NCBI GenBank assembly: GCA_013821825.1
Contig: PNJK01000007.1
Location: 1-64,000, forward strand
Origin: Rhodobacter sp.
GTDB lineage: Bacteria; Pseudomonadota; Alphaproteobacteria; Rhodobacterales; Rhodobacteraceae
Reading direction: 5' to 3'
Length of the DNA: 64,000 nucleotides
Part shown: in pieces, positions 34,538 through 43,688 of the stretch
How the letters are laid out: every line of letters starts with the position of its first letter
Numbering within the stretch: position 1 is the first letter of the stretch
Notes under the pieces: model-generated
Database searches by the model: none
What the model was told of the DNA's origin: nothing
The model's input: the letters and a program-made list of their open reading frames with translations, nothing else
Position numbers and translations under genes: made by a program

Positions 34538-35911
34538 ATGCGCGTTTGGTGTCGAGCAATGTTGGTAGCGGTAGCCGGGGTTCTGGCGGCGCCGGTGGCG
34601 GGCGCGGAAACGCTCGCGGACGCGTTGATCGCCGCTTATCGCAATTCGAACCTTCTGGACCAAAACCGCGCCGTTTTGCGCGCGGCGGATGAAGATGTGG
34701 CGCTTGCCGTATCCGCGCTGCGGCCGGTGGTGGCGTTTACCGGGCAGGCCGGCTGGCGCCGGGCCGAAGTGGATACGATCCTCGGACCAACCGTGACCGA
34801 GGGGTTGAGCTCGTCCCTGACCCTCAGCGCCGAACTGACATTGCTCGATTTCGGCCGCAACCGCCTTGGAATCGAGATCGCCAAGGAAAGCGTGCTGGCC
34901 ACCCGCAAGGCGCTGATCGATCTGGAACAACAAGTGCTGCTGGGGGCGGTGTCGGCCTATGTCGATGTCCGGCTGGCGCAAGAGGTGGTCGCCCTTCGGC
35001 AAAGCAACGTGCGGCTCATCACCCAGGAACTGCGCGCGGCAGAAGCGCGGTTCGAAGTGGGCGAAACCACGCGGACCGATGTGGCAATTGCCCAGGCGCG
35101 GCTGGCGGCCTCACGCTCGGCGCTGGCGGGGGCCGAGGGCAGCCTGATGATCGCCCGCGAAGCCTACAAGGCCGCGACAGGTGCTTATCCGGGCAAGCTG
35201 GCCCCCGTGCCGAAGCTGCCGGGGTTGCCCCGGACGCTGGAAGAAGCGCAGGCCGTGGCGCGCAACACCCATCCTCTGATCCTGCAAGCGCAGCATCTGG
35301 TCACCCTCGCCGATCTGCAGGTCGACTTGTCCAAGGCCGCGACCAAGCCCACGATCGGGGCGGGCGTGTCGCTTGGGATCGATCAGGACGGCAACGATAC
35401 GGAAAGCGTCGGGCTGTCGTTCAACCAGACGATCTATGCTGGCGGTCGCCTGTCGGCGCTGCTGCGTCAGGCCATCGCCGGCAAGGACCGGTCGCGGGCC
35501 GCGCTCCAGCAGACGGCGGTTGGAGTGTTGCAGAACCTGGGCGTGGCCTGGGCAGACCTGGAAGTGTCGGGCGCGTCGATCCGGGCGTCGGACGAACAGA
35601 TCCGCGCCGCGCAGACCGCGTTTGACGGCGTGCGCGAAGAGGCGGCGGCGGGGGCTCGTACCACGCTGGACGTGCTGGACGCCGAGCAGGAACTGCTGGA
35701 TGCCCGCAACTCCCGGCTTCAGGCCGAAGCACAGCGCTATGTGGGCGTCTACCGGGTGCTTTCCTCGATGGGCCTGCTGACCGTGGATCACCTGCAACTG
35801 GGCATCGCCACCTATGATCCGGACGCCTACTTCGACGCGGTGAAAACCGCCCCGTCGCATACGGTCCAGGGCAAGAAGCTGGACCGGATTCTTGAAAAGA
35901 TAGGCAACTGA
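34538..35911 (+). CDS. tolC: TolC-family outer-membrane channel protein
   Basis: The 457-residue protein has a signal peptide (MRVWCRAMLVAVAGVLAAPVAGA) and two outer-membrane-efflux repeats of alternating coiled coil and strands. Repeat one spans about residues 20-215 (ETLADALIAAYRNSNLL); repeat two about 240-430 (SVGLSFNQTIYAGG; VREEAAAGARTTLDVLDAEQ). Trimers form the outer-membrane exit duct for type I secretion and efflux pumps. The ATG at 34538 follows GGAAAGG at nine bases; an ATG at 34520 is possible. Confidence 0.88.
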   Translation: MRVWCRAMLVAVAGVLAAPVAGAETLADALIAAYRNSNLLDQNRAVLRAADEDVALAVSALRPVVAFTGQAGWRRAEVDTILGPTVTEGLSSSLTLSAELTLLDFGRNRLGIEIAKESVLATRKALIDLEQQVLLGAVSAYVDVRLAQEVVALRQSNVRLITQELRAAEARFEVGETTRTDVAIAQARLAASRSALAGAEGSLMIAREAYKAATGAYPGKLAPVPKLPGLPRTLEEAQAVARNTHPLILQAQHLVTLADLQVDLSKAATKPTIGAGVSLGIDQDGNDTESVGLSFNQTIYAGGRLSALLRQAIAGKDRSRAALQQTAVGVLQNLGVAWADLEVSGASIRASDEQIRAAQTAFDGVREEAAAGARTTLDVLDAEQELLDARNSRLQAEAQRYVGVYRVLSSMGLLTVDHLQLGIATYDPDAYFDAVKTAPSHTVQGKKLDRILEKIGN

Positions 35912-36009
35912 CCTGTCCTGCGGACCGTCGTGAACGAAAACCGTTGCCCAGCTTGGGGTTGGCGGGTTACGATTATCCCCGGGTGCGCGGGCGATAACGG
36001 AAGGCGCAG

Positions 36010-36882
36010 ATGTCAGAGCCTCTCAGTTCCGATGATATCGAGGATGTGGTTTCCTCGGTTCGCAGGCTTGTCTCGTCCGAGGCCCGGCTACGGCCGATGT
36101 CGCGCGATCTTGGGCAGGACAAGTTGTTGCTGACACCCGCGTTGCGTGTGGTCCCCGAACCGGTTGAGCCCGAAATGGTTGAGCCCGAACCGATCGTTCC
36201 TGATCCGCTGATCCTGAACGAGCGGGAGGCAGAAGCCGTCAGCCCGCCGAAGAGTATGGCGGCTGATCCTTTGACCCCTGATTTTGTGTCGCCGCCAGAG
36301 GATTTGCCTGAAGCCACGTTTCAGGTGGTCGAGGGCGAATGGGAAGACGCTTTCTGGAGTGAGGATGAACCGGCGCTTGCCGAACTGGCTCTGGGCGCCG
36401 AGGAGGCCGAACTGGTGGCGGGCGATGAGCCGGCCGTGACCAGCACCGTCAGCGAGGCCGAGGCTTCACCCTGGGCACAGGACGAATCCGACTGGGCCGA
36501 AGATGAGCCGGTTCCCTTCGTGCATCTGCACCGTTCCGCAGCCAAGGCGCCGGAAGCTGTCGAAACGGCAAAAGCAGAAGGCGTCGCCGACGCGCCAGAG
36601 CCGGAGACGTCGGAAGCGCAGGCAGAGCCGGAGAAGCCGGCTGCCGGGGGCTGGGATGATACCAGGCGCAGTGGCCTTGCGGCCAGCGACATGGCACAGG
36701 TGCTGACCGATCAGGATGGCAATCCGGTCACAGTGCTTGACGAGGACGGCCTGAGCGAGATTGTCCGCATGCTGATCCGGGAAGAACTGCAGGGCGCCCT
36801 TGGTGAACGCATAACCCACAACGTGCGCAAGCTCGTGCGGGCCGAAATCAACCGGGCCTTGACGGCGCAATCGCTGGAATAG
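36010..36882 (+). CDS. acidic, mostly disordered protein with conserved ends
   Basis: The 290-residue protein starts with a predicted helix (SSDDIEDVVSSVRRLVSSEA). It continues for about 200 residues as an acidic, proline/alanine-rich and probably disordered stretch containing repeated PEPVEPEMVEPEP-like runs, and ends in a basic helical domain (LSEIVRMLIREELQGALGER and KLVRAEINRAL). The layout, with a helical C-terminal oligomerisation-like module after an acidic linker, recalls alphaproteobacterial PopZ-type scaffolds, but I cannot claim homology. It lies 98 bp after tolC and ends at a strong terminator. Confidence 0.7.
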   Translation: MSEPLSSDDIEDVVSSVRRLVSSEARLRPMSRDLGQDKLLLTPALRVVPEPVEPEMVEPEPIVPDPLILNEREAEAVSPPKSMAADPLTPDFVSPPEDLPEATFQVVEGEWEDAFWSEDEPALAELALGAEEAELVAGDEPAVTSTVSEAEASPWAQDESDWAEDEPVPFVHLHRSAAKAPEAVETAKAEGVADAPEPETSEAQAEPEKPAAGGWDDTRRSGLAASDMAQVLTDQDGNPVTVLDEDGLSEIVRMLIREELQGALGERITHNVRKLVRAEINRALTAQSLE

Positions 36883-36921
36883 GCGAACGGCGGGGCACCT
36901 TTGCCTTGCCTACCCCCACCA

Positions 36922-36957
36922 AATGAAAAGCGCGCCCCGGAGGGCGCGTTTTTCATT
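36922..36957. terminator. bidirectional hairpin terminator
   Basis: GCGCGCCC, a CGGA loop and GGGCGCG form a GC stem flanked by AATGAAAA on one side and TTTTTCATT on the other, so a T tract follows the stem in both directions. It separates the convergent genes ending at 36882 and 36979. Confidence 0.85.
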
Positions 36958-36978
36958 CGTCTGACAGAGGGCAGGAGA

Positions 36979-37305
36979 TCAGGCGGCTTCAGCCTGCTCG
37001 GCCTCGAGGGCGTGGCGGCGTTCGGATTCCTCGCGCGAGAGCGCGACAGAGGTCCGCACACCCTTCGACACAAACTCCATCAGGCCCTTCACGACGCGTT
37101 CGTTCGGGTCGATCCCGGCGCAGGACAACACCTCGCGCCCATCGCGCGAGCGGGCCCAGCGGGCGATCTGGTCGGGGCCATTGCCATATTTCTTGTCATC
37201 AGCGATCGCATCGTCCAGCGCAGCCAGAACGACGGCGGCAAAAAGCTTGCGCGCGCGCTGACCCTGTTCGAAGTTGAAAGCGGTGCTGTCGATGGTATCC
37301 AGCAT
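36979..37305 (-). CDS. small conserved Rhodobacteraceae protein, probably DUF6280
   Basis: The 108-residue protein contains [20 protein letters not shown] near the N-terminus and [20 protein letters not shown] in the middle, then a charged C-terminus. I recall this pattern as a short, strongly conserved Rhodobacteraceae family (DUF6280). It is predicted helical and soluble, with one cysteine (LSCAGID). Function is unknown. It diverges from efp across a ~215-bp interval. Confidence 0.7.
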   Translation of the reverse strand: MLDTIDSTAFNFEQGQRARKLFAAVVLAALDDAIADDKKYGNGPDQIARWARSRDGREVLSCAGIDPNERVVKGLMEFVSKGVRTSVALSREESERRHALEAEQAEAA

Positions 37306-37397
37306 CGGACGTTCCTTTATTCTTGCTCTTGTCTTTCGCGGCGTTCGAAGGTTGTAACGGTTTGCACACGATTCTGGGCTTCCGGTTTGGAATGCCT

Positions 37398-37418
37398 GCT
37401 ATGCGCATTATGCATAGC
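37398..37418. repeat. 7-bp inverted repeat upstream of efp
   Basis: GCTATGC and GCATAGC flank a 7-bp spacer in the divergent interval between the DUF6280-like gene and efp. It could be an operator for either gene. No known regulator site is recognised. Confidence 0.35.
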
Positions 37419-37520
37419 TTCCCCGCCTCCCCGCTGCATTTAGTTGTCTTGTCCGGTATGCCAAGCCCAGATATAGGGGCCGGTAAGTCTTTATCAACCA
37501 TTGCGCGAAGGTTTAGCCCC

Positions 37521-38084
37521 ATGCCGAAGATCAACGGAAATGAAATCCGCCCAGGGACGATTGTCGAGCATGATGGCGGGCTTTGGGCCTCGGTCAAGGT
37601 CAATCACGTCAAGCCCGGCAAGGGTGGCGCATTCGCCCAGGTCGAGCTCAAGAACCTGCGCGACGGGCGCAAGCTGAACGAACGCTTCCGGTCGGAAGAC
37701 AAGGTCGAACAGGTCGAGCTTGAGATGAAGGACCAGCAGTTCCTTTATGAAACCGACGGGCGGCTGGTGTTCATGGACAACGAAACCTACGAGCAGATCG
37801 AGCTGGACGCGGAGCTTCTGGGCGACCGCCGGCCGTTCCTGCAGGACGGGATGACCGTTTCGGTGCAGTATTTCGGCGAGGAACCCCTGAACGTCAAGAT
37901 CCCGCAGAAGGTGACCTGCCGCGTGGTGGAAACCGAGCCGGTGCAGAACGGCCAGACCGCCAGCAAGTCCTACAAGCCCGCCGTCCTGGACAATGGCGTG
38001 CGGATCATGGTGCCGCCCTTCATCAACAGCGACGAGATGATTGTGGTTCATACAGAATTGATGGAATATTCCGAACGCGCCTGA
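37521..38084 (+). CDS. efp: translation elongation factor P
   Basis: The 187-residue EF-P has the usual three beta-barrel domains. The domain I loop with the modifiable lysine appears in [19 protein letters not shown]. The C-terminal signature is [22 protein letters not shown] enters the ribosome E site and relieves stalling at consecutive prolines. The ATG at 37521 gives the standard length; upstream frame sequence is not family-like. Confidence 0.95.
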   Translation: MPKINGNEIRPGTIVEHDGGLWASVKVNHVKPGKGGAFAQVELKNLRDGRKLNERFRSEDKVEQVELEMKDQQFLYETDGRLVFMDNETYEQIELDAELLGDRRPFLQDGMTVSVQYFGEEPLNVKIPQKVTCRVVETEPVQNGQTASKSYKPAVLDNGVRIMVPPFINSDEMIVVHTELMEYSERA

Positions 38085-38106
38085 TCCGTTGCCGTCAGGA
38101 GGGCCG

Positions 38107-38388
38107 ATGCGCCGCTGGCTTCTGCTGTCGAGCTATCACTGGCTGGTGTTGCTGACCGCTCTGGCGCTGTCGGCAGCGCTGGTCGCCTGGATTTCCTTCG
38201 GGCTGATCAACGTCGCCATGGCCAATTTCGAGTTTCTGAAGCGGTATGGTCTGATGGCCGTGCGCGAGGGCGGGCTTAGGCAGGCGGTCGAGATCGGGGC
38301 GCGGGCGTCATTGGCGCTGCTGTTCTATCTGCTGTTCAAGGCCATCGAGACGGAACTGATCCAACGCTGGCGTGGCAAGGGACACTAG
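38107..38388 (+). CDS. small two-helix membrane protein
   Basis: The 93-residue protein has two hydrophobic helices, LVLLTALALSAALVAWISFG near the N-terminus and ASLALLFYLLFKAI near the C-terminus, joined by a charged loop (KRYGLMAVREGG). AGGAGGG lies a few bases before the ATG. It follows efp by 22 bp and is probably co-transcribed. I recognise no family. Confidence 0.7.
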   Translation: MRRWLLLSSYHWLVLLTALALSAALVAWISFGLINVAMANFEFLKRYGLMAVREGGLRQAVEIGARASLALLFYLLFKAIETELIQRWRGKGH

Positions 38389-38427
38389 GGCCGGTTGCGG
38401 TTTGGGATCAGGCCTTTGGCCCCGGGC

Positions 38428-39219
38428 TCAGCCCGGCAGCAGCCGCAGGGTGGCGGTTCCGGCAGTCATCGGGCCTTCCGCGCGATCAAAGCGCAGATGG
38501 GCGATGGCCTCGCCCCGGCTTTGGGTGAAAAGCGTGCCCGCGGGTTTGCCGTACGCAAGGATTTCCGTGCCGACCGGGGCACTGCCGTCGATGGCGACGC
38601 GGGCCAGGCCCTTGCGCAGTTCCGTCTTGTGCTTCATCCGCGCGGTCACTTCCTGACCGACATAACAGCCCTTGCGGAAGTCGACGCCGTGCAGCCGCTC
38701 GAACCCTGCTTCGAGGATATAGCTGTCGTCCGGGATCAGCTCCACCCCGCTTTCCGGGATCAGCTGCGCCACGCGGATCCGGTCCCAGTCGATTGCGGGC
38801 GCGGTGCCGGGCCCGGCCCGCCAGGCGCGCCAGCCAAGGGCGGGATGGCGGGGGTCGGGCAACGCGTCGGATGGCGGCACGCCAAGACCACGCTGGACGT
38901 GCCGGTCGAGGGGAGTGATCCGCACATCGGCGCGCAGGCGGTACATCGTCAGGCGGCGCAGGGTGGCCGGGGCCAGGGCGCTGGCGATGTCGATCAGGAG
39001 CGGACGATCTGCCGGGGCATCGGGCGGGCGTGCCACGAAGAAATCCGCCAGATATTTGCCTTGCGGGGTCAGCAGCGCACACCAGACGATGCCGGGGGCA
39101 GTTTCCAGCGGGCGCAGGTCGTTCGAGACCAGCCCTTGCAGGAAGGTCAGCGCGTCGGAGCCGGTCACGGCCCAGACGGTACGGTCGGCAGCGGCTTCGC
39201 CGGAGGCTTTCGTGTTCAT
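38428..39219 (-). CDS. ygfZ: YgfZ/GcvT-like folate-binding protein of iron-sulfur assembly
   Basis: The 263-residue protein has the YgfZ signature KGCYVGQEVTAR with its conserved cysteine. The N-terminal GcvT-like region includes TFLQGLVSNDLRP and LLTPQGKYLADFFV. YgfZ/IBA57 proteins use tetrahydrofolate to support maturation or repair of certain [4Fe-4S] enzymes. The ATG at 39219 is preferred over a GTG two codons upstream. It faces the small membrane protein gene and lies 38 bp downstream of the ABC exporter stop on the same strand. Confidence 0.85.
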   Translation of the reverse strand: MNTKASGEAAADRTVWAVTGSDALTFLQGLVSNDLRPLETAPGIVWCALLTPQGKYLADFFVARPPDAPADRPLLIDIASALAPATLRRLTMYRLRADVRITPLDRHVQRGLGVPPSDALPDPRHPALGWRAWRAGPGTAPAIDWDRIRVAQLIPESGVELIPDDSYILEAGFERLHGVDFRKGCYVGQEVTARMKHKTELRKGLARVAIDGSAPVGTEILAYGKPAGTLFTQSRGEAIAHLRFDRAEGPMTAGTATLRLLPG

Positions 39220-39257
39220 GGCCACGATCTTAGGCGCGCTTCGGGCCGGACGGAAGA

Positions 39258-41009
39258 TCAGTCACGCAGTTGTGCCTGATGCAGCTGCGCATAAAGCCCA
39301 CCCTTGGCCAAGAGGGCGTCGTGCGTGCCCTCTTCGACCAGGCGGCCATGGTCGAGAACAAGGATCTTGTCGGCGCCCTTCACGGTGGACAGCCGGTGCG
39401 CGATGACCAGTGTCGTGCGCCCTGACTGGGCGCGGGCCAGCGCGGCAGACACGGCGGCCTCGGTCCGGGTGTCCAGTGCGGATGTCGCCTCGTCCAGCAG
39501 CAGGACCGGGGCATCGGCCAGGAGCGCCCGGGCGATGGCGATGCGCTGTCGCTGGCCCCCCGACAGCGCCGACCCGCGCGGCCCGGCGGGGGTTTCAAGG
39601 CCCTGCGGCATGGCGGCGACGAAGCCTGACACCTCGGCATCCGACAGCGCTGCGGCAAGACGGGCCTCGTCCAGATCGGTCCGGCCGAGCAGAAGGTTCT
39701 CACGCAACGTCTCGTCAAAGAGCGCCGCGTCCTGCGAGACCGAGGCAAGCAGTGCGCGCTGGTCGAACAGGCTAAGCCCGGTCACGTCTACGCCGCCGAT
39801 GAAGATGCGACCGGCCTGAGGCTCGATCAGGGCAGAGATCAGCTGGAAGACCGTCGATTTCCCCGCGCCCGATGACCCGACAAGGGCGGTGACCTTGCCG
39901 GCCTCGGCCGTGAAGGTCAGGCCGTCCAGGACCGGGCGGTCGGGATAGGTGAAACGGACGTCCTCGAACCGGATTTCGGGCGCGCCGGGGGCAGGGTGGG
40001 CGCGACTGCTGGCGGGCCGCGTGCTGGACGTCCGGGTGTCGAACAGGGTGAAGATCCGCTCAAGGCTGGCTCCGGCCACATGCCACAGACCGGCCAGATC
40101 GCCCAGACGGCGGATCGGCTGGAAAGTCAGCGCCATGGCGGTGAAGAAGGCCATGAATTCGCCGGTGGTGCGGCTGCCATTGGCCACTTCGCGCCCGCCC
40201 AGCATCAGGACGGCGAAAAAGCCGATCCCGGTGACGACGTCGACCAGCCCCGGCATGGCGGCGCGGCCAAGGGCCGATTTCACCTCGGCCCGGATGATGC
40301 GGTCCACGATCGTCCTGAAGCGCGAGGCCTGATACTGCTCCATCCGGTTCAGCTTGACCGCCTGGATGCCGTGAAAGATCTCGTCCAGACGGGTGGCGCG
40401 CAGGCCAGCCTGTTCGCGCATGTGCAGCGTCTTGCGGCGGATGTAGCGGCGCAGCGCGACGGCGGGCAGCAACAGCAGCGGCGCGCCGATCAGGGCGGCG
40501 GCGGTCCAGAACGGGTCGATCAGAATGGCCACGGTGAACAGGCCCAGCAGGGATACGAGGTCGCGCCCGACGCCGCCGATGACCAGCGTGGCGGCACCCT
40601 GGGCGGCCATCGTGTCGCCTTGCACCCGTTCGATAAGCTGCCCCGGCGCGTTCACCTGAAAAAATCCGGCGTCCAGCGTCAGCAGGTGGCGCACAAGGTC
40701 GGCCTGCATCGCTCCCGCTGCCGTCTGGTTGACCCGCGCCAGCAGCCAGCGGCCCAGCACCGAAGTCACCGCCCGCACCAGGAAAAGCCCAAGGATCGCG
40801 CCACCCACCCAGATCAGCGCGCTCGACCCGCCAGGGGCGAAGACCCGATCGAACAACGGCTCGATCATGTAGGCCAGAAGTCCGAGGGTCGAGCCTTCCA
40901 GGGCCATCAGCCCGAAAGCCAGCAGCATCAGCGGCAGATGAGGCCGCAGGTAGCTGCGCCAGAATCGGCTGAAAAGCTCTTGGGACGGGTAGGCGCGGGG
41001 GGGCTGCAA
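39258..41009 (-). CDS. MsbA-like ABC exporter (fused membrane and ATPase domains)
   Basis: The protein has a six-helix exporter domain (about residues 20-300) fused to an ATPase with Walker A GSSGAGKST, signature LSGGQRQRIAIARAL, Walker B VLLLDEATSALD and switch AHRLSTV. Homodimers of this type flip lipid A, lipids or drugs. No ATG occurs near the expected N-terminus. I place the start at a TTG at 41009 (LQPPRAYPSQEL) with AAAGG nine bases upstream, giving 583 residues. An ATG at 41111 would add 34 residues with no family-like sequence. Cargo unknown. Confidence 0.78.
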   Translation of the reverse strand: MQPPRAYPSQELFSRFWRSYLRPHLPLMLLAFGLMALEGSTLGLLAYMIEPLFDRVFAPGGSSALIWVGGAILGLFLVRAVTSVLGRWLLARVNQTAAGAMQADLVRHLLTLDAGFFQVNAPGQLIERVQGDTMAAQGAATLVIGGVGRDLVSLLGLFTVAILIDPFWTAAALIGAPLLLLPAVALRRYIRRKTLHMREQAGLRATRLDEIFHGIQAVKLNRMEQYQASRFRTIVDRIIRAEVKSALGRAAMPGLVDVVTGIGFFAVLMLGGREVANGSRTTGEFMAFFTAMALTFQPIRRLGDLAGLWHVAGASLERIFTLFDTRTSSTRPASSRAHPAPGAPEIRFEDVRFTYPDRPVLDGLTFTAEAGKVTALVGSSGAGKSTVFQLISALIEPQAGRIFIGGVDVTGLSLFDQRALLASVSQDAALFDETLRENLLLGRTDLDEARLAAALSDAEVSGFVAAMPQGLETPAGPRGSALSGGQRQRIAIARALLADAPVLLLDEATSALDTRTEAAVSAALARAQSGRTTLVIAHRLSTVKGADKILVLDHGRLVEEGTHDALLAKGGLYAQLHQAQLRD

Positions 41010-41135
41010 GGGCGTCGGGCCTTTCGAGCGATGTGGCCGGGGTTTAGCCGGAAAGACGGGCAGCCTCAAGCAGGGCGCGCATTGACGCTGGCTGTCGGCA
41101 GGCCTAGCCATGGCGCAACAGCGATGGAGAAACGC

Positions 41136-42338
41136 ATGAGCCTTGCCCACGGCCGCCCCTATCTGGCGATCCCCGGCCCATCAGTCATTCCCGACCGCGT
41201 GCTGCAGGCGATGCACCGCGGGTCGCCCAATATCTATGAGGGCGAGCTGATCGAGATGGTCGCCAGCCTCTGGCCGGACCTTCGGATGGTGGCCGGGACC
41301 ACGGGGCATGTGGCAATGTATATCGGCAACGGCCACGCGGGCTGGGAGGCGGCGAACGCCAACCTCTTCAGCCGGGGCGACAAGGCGCTGGTGCTTGCGG
41401 TGGGGCAGTTTGGCCTCTCGTGGGCCAATTCGGCGCGGGCAATGGGGGTCGATGTCGAGGTGCTGGATTTCGGCAAATCCGCCCCGGTGGACATGGCCCG
41501 GGTTGAGGGGGCCCTGCGCGCGGATACCGGCCGCAAGATCAAGGCGGTGCTGACGACGCAGGTCGATACCGCAAGCTCAATAAAGGCCGATATTCCGGCA
41601 TTGCGCGCGGCGATGGACGCGGCGAGGCATCCGGCGCTGCTGGCGGTGGATTGCATCGCCTCGCTCGGTTGCGACGAATACCGCATGGACGACTGGGGCG
41701 TCGATGTCACGGTCGCGGCTTGCCAGAAGGGGCTGATGACGCCGCCCGGCATGGCCTTCGTGTGGTTCTCGGAAGCCGCCCGGCAGCGCTGTGCCGGGTC
41801 TGACCTGGCGACGCCCTACTGGGCCTGGGGTCCGCGCGCTGAACCGGTTGAGTTCTGGCACATCTGGGACGGCACCGCGCCCACGAGCCACCTTTATGGC
41901 CTGCGCGAGGCGCTTGACATGATCCGCGAAGAGGGGCTGCCGCAGATCTGGAACCGGCACAAGGTTCTGGCCAGCGCGGTCTGGGCTGCCTTTGACGCAT
42001 GGGGAGCCGGGAACCCGGATATCGGAATGAACGTCGCCAATCCGGCGGATCGCGGCTGGTCGGTAACGGCGGCGCGCTTCGGGGCGCCGCATGCCACCCG
42101 TCTGCGTGAATGGTGCGAAACGAAGGCCGGGGTCACGCTTGGCATCGGCCTTGGCATGGCGCCGTCGACCGAGCCCGCTTATCACGGCTTTCTGCGGGTG
42201 GCGCATATGGGCCATGTGAACGCGCATATGACCTTGGGCGCGCTGGCGGTGATGGAGGCGGGGATGCAGGCCTTGGGTATCCCGCACGGACCGGGCGCGC
42301 TGGCCGCCGCCACAAAGGTGGTGGCTGAAGGCGCGTGA
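41136..42338 (+). CDS. class V PLP-dependent aminotransferase, alanine/serine-glyoxylate type
   Basis: The 400-residue enzyme has the class V fold with the PLP lysine in VAACQKGLMTPPGMAF and cofactor-binding LAVDCIASLGCDEYRMDDW. The opening PGPSVIPDRVLQAM is typical of the alanine-glyoxylate / serine-glyoxylate / 2-aminoethylphosphonate branch. The exact amino donor cannot be read from sequence. The ATG at 41136 has GGAGA a few bases upstream; an ATG at 41124 would add four residues. It diverges from the ABC exporter. Confidence 0.82.
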   Translation: MSLAHGRPYLAIPGPSVIPDRVLQAMHRGSPNIYEGELIEMVASLWPDLRMVAGTTGHVAMYIGNGHAGWEAANANLFSRGDKALVLAVGQFGLSWANSARAMGVDVEVLDFGKSAPVDMARVEGALRADTGRKIKAVLTTQVDTASSIKADIPALRAAMDAARHPALLAVDCIASLGCDEYRMDDWGVDVTVAACQKGLMTPPGMAFVWFSEAARQRCAGSDLATPYWAWGPRAEPVEFWHIWDGTAPTSHLYGLREALDMIREEGLPQIWNRHKVLASAVWAAFDAWGAGNPDIGMNVANPADRGWSVTAARFGAPHATRLREWCETKAGVTLGIGLGMAPSTEPAYHGFLRVAHMGHVNAHMTLGALAVMEAGMQALGIPHGPGALAAATKVVAEGA

Positions 42339-42800
42339 CGGGCTGGTCGGAAATGCCCTCAGGATTTCGGGCTGGACCGATGTCGTGGTGCTGACCATCG
42401 TCTGAAAGCTGTTGCGCTCGGGCCTGACCGTCAGCCCGGCGCGACGTCCTGCGCTGGCCGAAGCGTGGTTCGGTGGTCCGGGGTGAAGGTCGAAAACCGA
42501 TCATGCCCGGCCACTCCTGCATCCCCTGGATTTCGGCTTCGGCCAACGTCTTCGCTTCAGGGTCGGGATCGTGCCACGGATGAAATCCGCGTCCGGATGG
42601 CTGGTGGCGGCCTCATTAGCGCTGGCTTGGAAAGCCGGCGGCACGGTCAGCGCAAGGCGCACCGCAAACGCGCTGCCGGAAATCCGGGCGATGTGCGGCG
42701 GCGGAGCCGGGCTGTGCGCGCGGTGTCAGGGCAGGGGTCTTTGCGTGGGCCTTGCGGGGCGCTATGGTCGTCGGTGGGACAGCATGGGTGATCAGGGCGG
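42339..42800. other. 462-bp stretch without a supported gene
   Basis: No frame has both a credible start and family-like sequence. On the minus strand short clean runs such as AEAEIQGMQEWPGMIGF and RNSFQTMVSTTTSVQPEIL occur in different frames, so a decayed gene is possible, but I cannot identify it. Confidence 0.4.
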
Positions 42801-43610
42801 GTGAAGAAGGTGAGTGGTGTGGCAATCGGGCGAAGGCGCCCTGTCGTGGGGATCATCGGCAACAGCTATCTGCTGAATGAGCATTACCCGGTCCATTCCG
42901 GGGGCACGATGAACTCTGCCGCGGTGGCCGAGGTGGCGGGATGCCTGCCGCTTATCATCCCCTCTGATCCGCGGCTGGTCGCGGTCGAGGAACTGCTGGA
43001 CCTCTGCGACGGGTTTCTGTTGACCGGCGGGCGCCCCAACGTGCATCCCAGCGAGTATGGCGAGGAAGAGACGCCGGCGCACGGCGCCTTTGACCGGGGC
43101 CGCGACGCGATCACCCTGCCGTTGATCCGGGCCTGCATCGACCGGGGTCAGCCCTTCCTTGGCATCTGCCGCGGCTTTCAAGAGGTGAACGTGGCGATGG
43201 GCGGCACGCTTTGCCCCGAAATCCGCGACTTGCCGGGGCGGATGAACCATCGCATGCCGCCCGAAGGCACGCTGGAAGAACAGTTTGCGCTGCGTCACAC
43301 CGTGACGTTCACGGACGGCGGTCCGTTCCACCGGCTGATGGGCGCGCGCGAGGTGATGACCAACACGCTGCACGGGCAAGGCATTGCCCGGCCCGCTCCG
43401 CGCGTGGTGATCGACGGTGAGGCACCGGACGGCACGCCCGAGGCGATCTATATCAAGGATGCGCCGGGCTTTACTCTTTCGGTGCAATGGCACCCGGAAT
43501 GGAACGCCGGCAGCGACCCGGTGTCGCGGCCCTTGTTCAAGGCCTTCGGGCAGGCGGTCGCCGACTGGGCCGGGCGCGTCACCGGACGTGCGGCGCGCCG
43601 GTCAGCCTGA
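42801..43610 (+). CDS. class I glutamine amidotransferase-like hydrolase (PuuD / peptidase C26 family)
   Basis: The 269-residue protein has the nucleophile elbow FLGICRGFQEVNVAMGG and the catalytic histidine/glutamate in SVQWHPEWN. LCDGFLLTGGRPNVHPSEYG is typical of gamma-glutamyl-GABA hydrolases. These enzymes cleave gamma-glutamyl amides in putrescine or related amine catabolism. No other puu genes are adjacent. The start is a GTG at 42801; later in-frame GTG codons at 42810 and 42816 are possible. Confidence 0.8.
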   Translation: MKKVSGVAIGRRRPVVGIIGNSYLLNEHYPVHSGGTMNSAAVAEVAGCLPLIIPSDPRLVAVEELLDLCDGFLLTGGRPNVHPSEYGEEETPAHGAFDRGRDAITLPLIRACIDRGQPFLGICRGFQEVNVAMGGTLCPEIRDLPGRMNHRMPPEGTLEEQFALRHTVTFTDGGPFHRLMGAREVMTNTLHGQGIARPAPRVVIDGEAPDGTPEAIYIKDAPGFTLSVQWHPEWNAGSDPVSRPLFKAFGQAVADWAGRVTGRAARRSA

Positions 43611-43688
43611 GGCTGCTGTTGATCCCGATCACTGCGGGGCGGTCGGATTCCTGTCAATTTGGCAGTGCAATCCAGATGGAGAACGCCG

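Noticed and set aside
39996..41123. Long plus-strand extension upstream of the class V aminotransferase
   Set aside because: It is antisense to the MsbA-like exporter and has shadow composition; the aminotransferase N-terminus begins at 41136.
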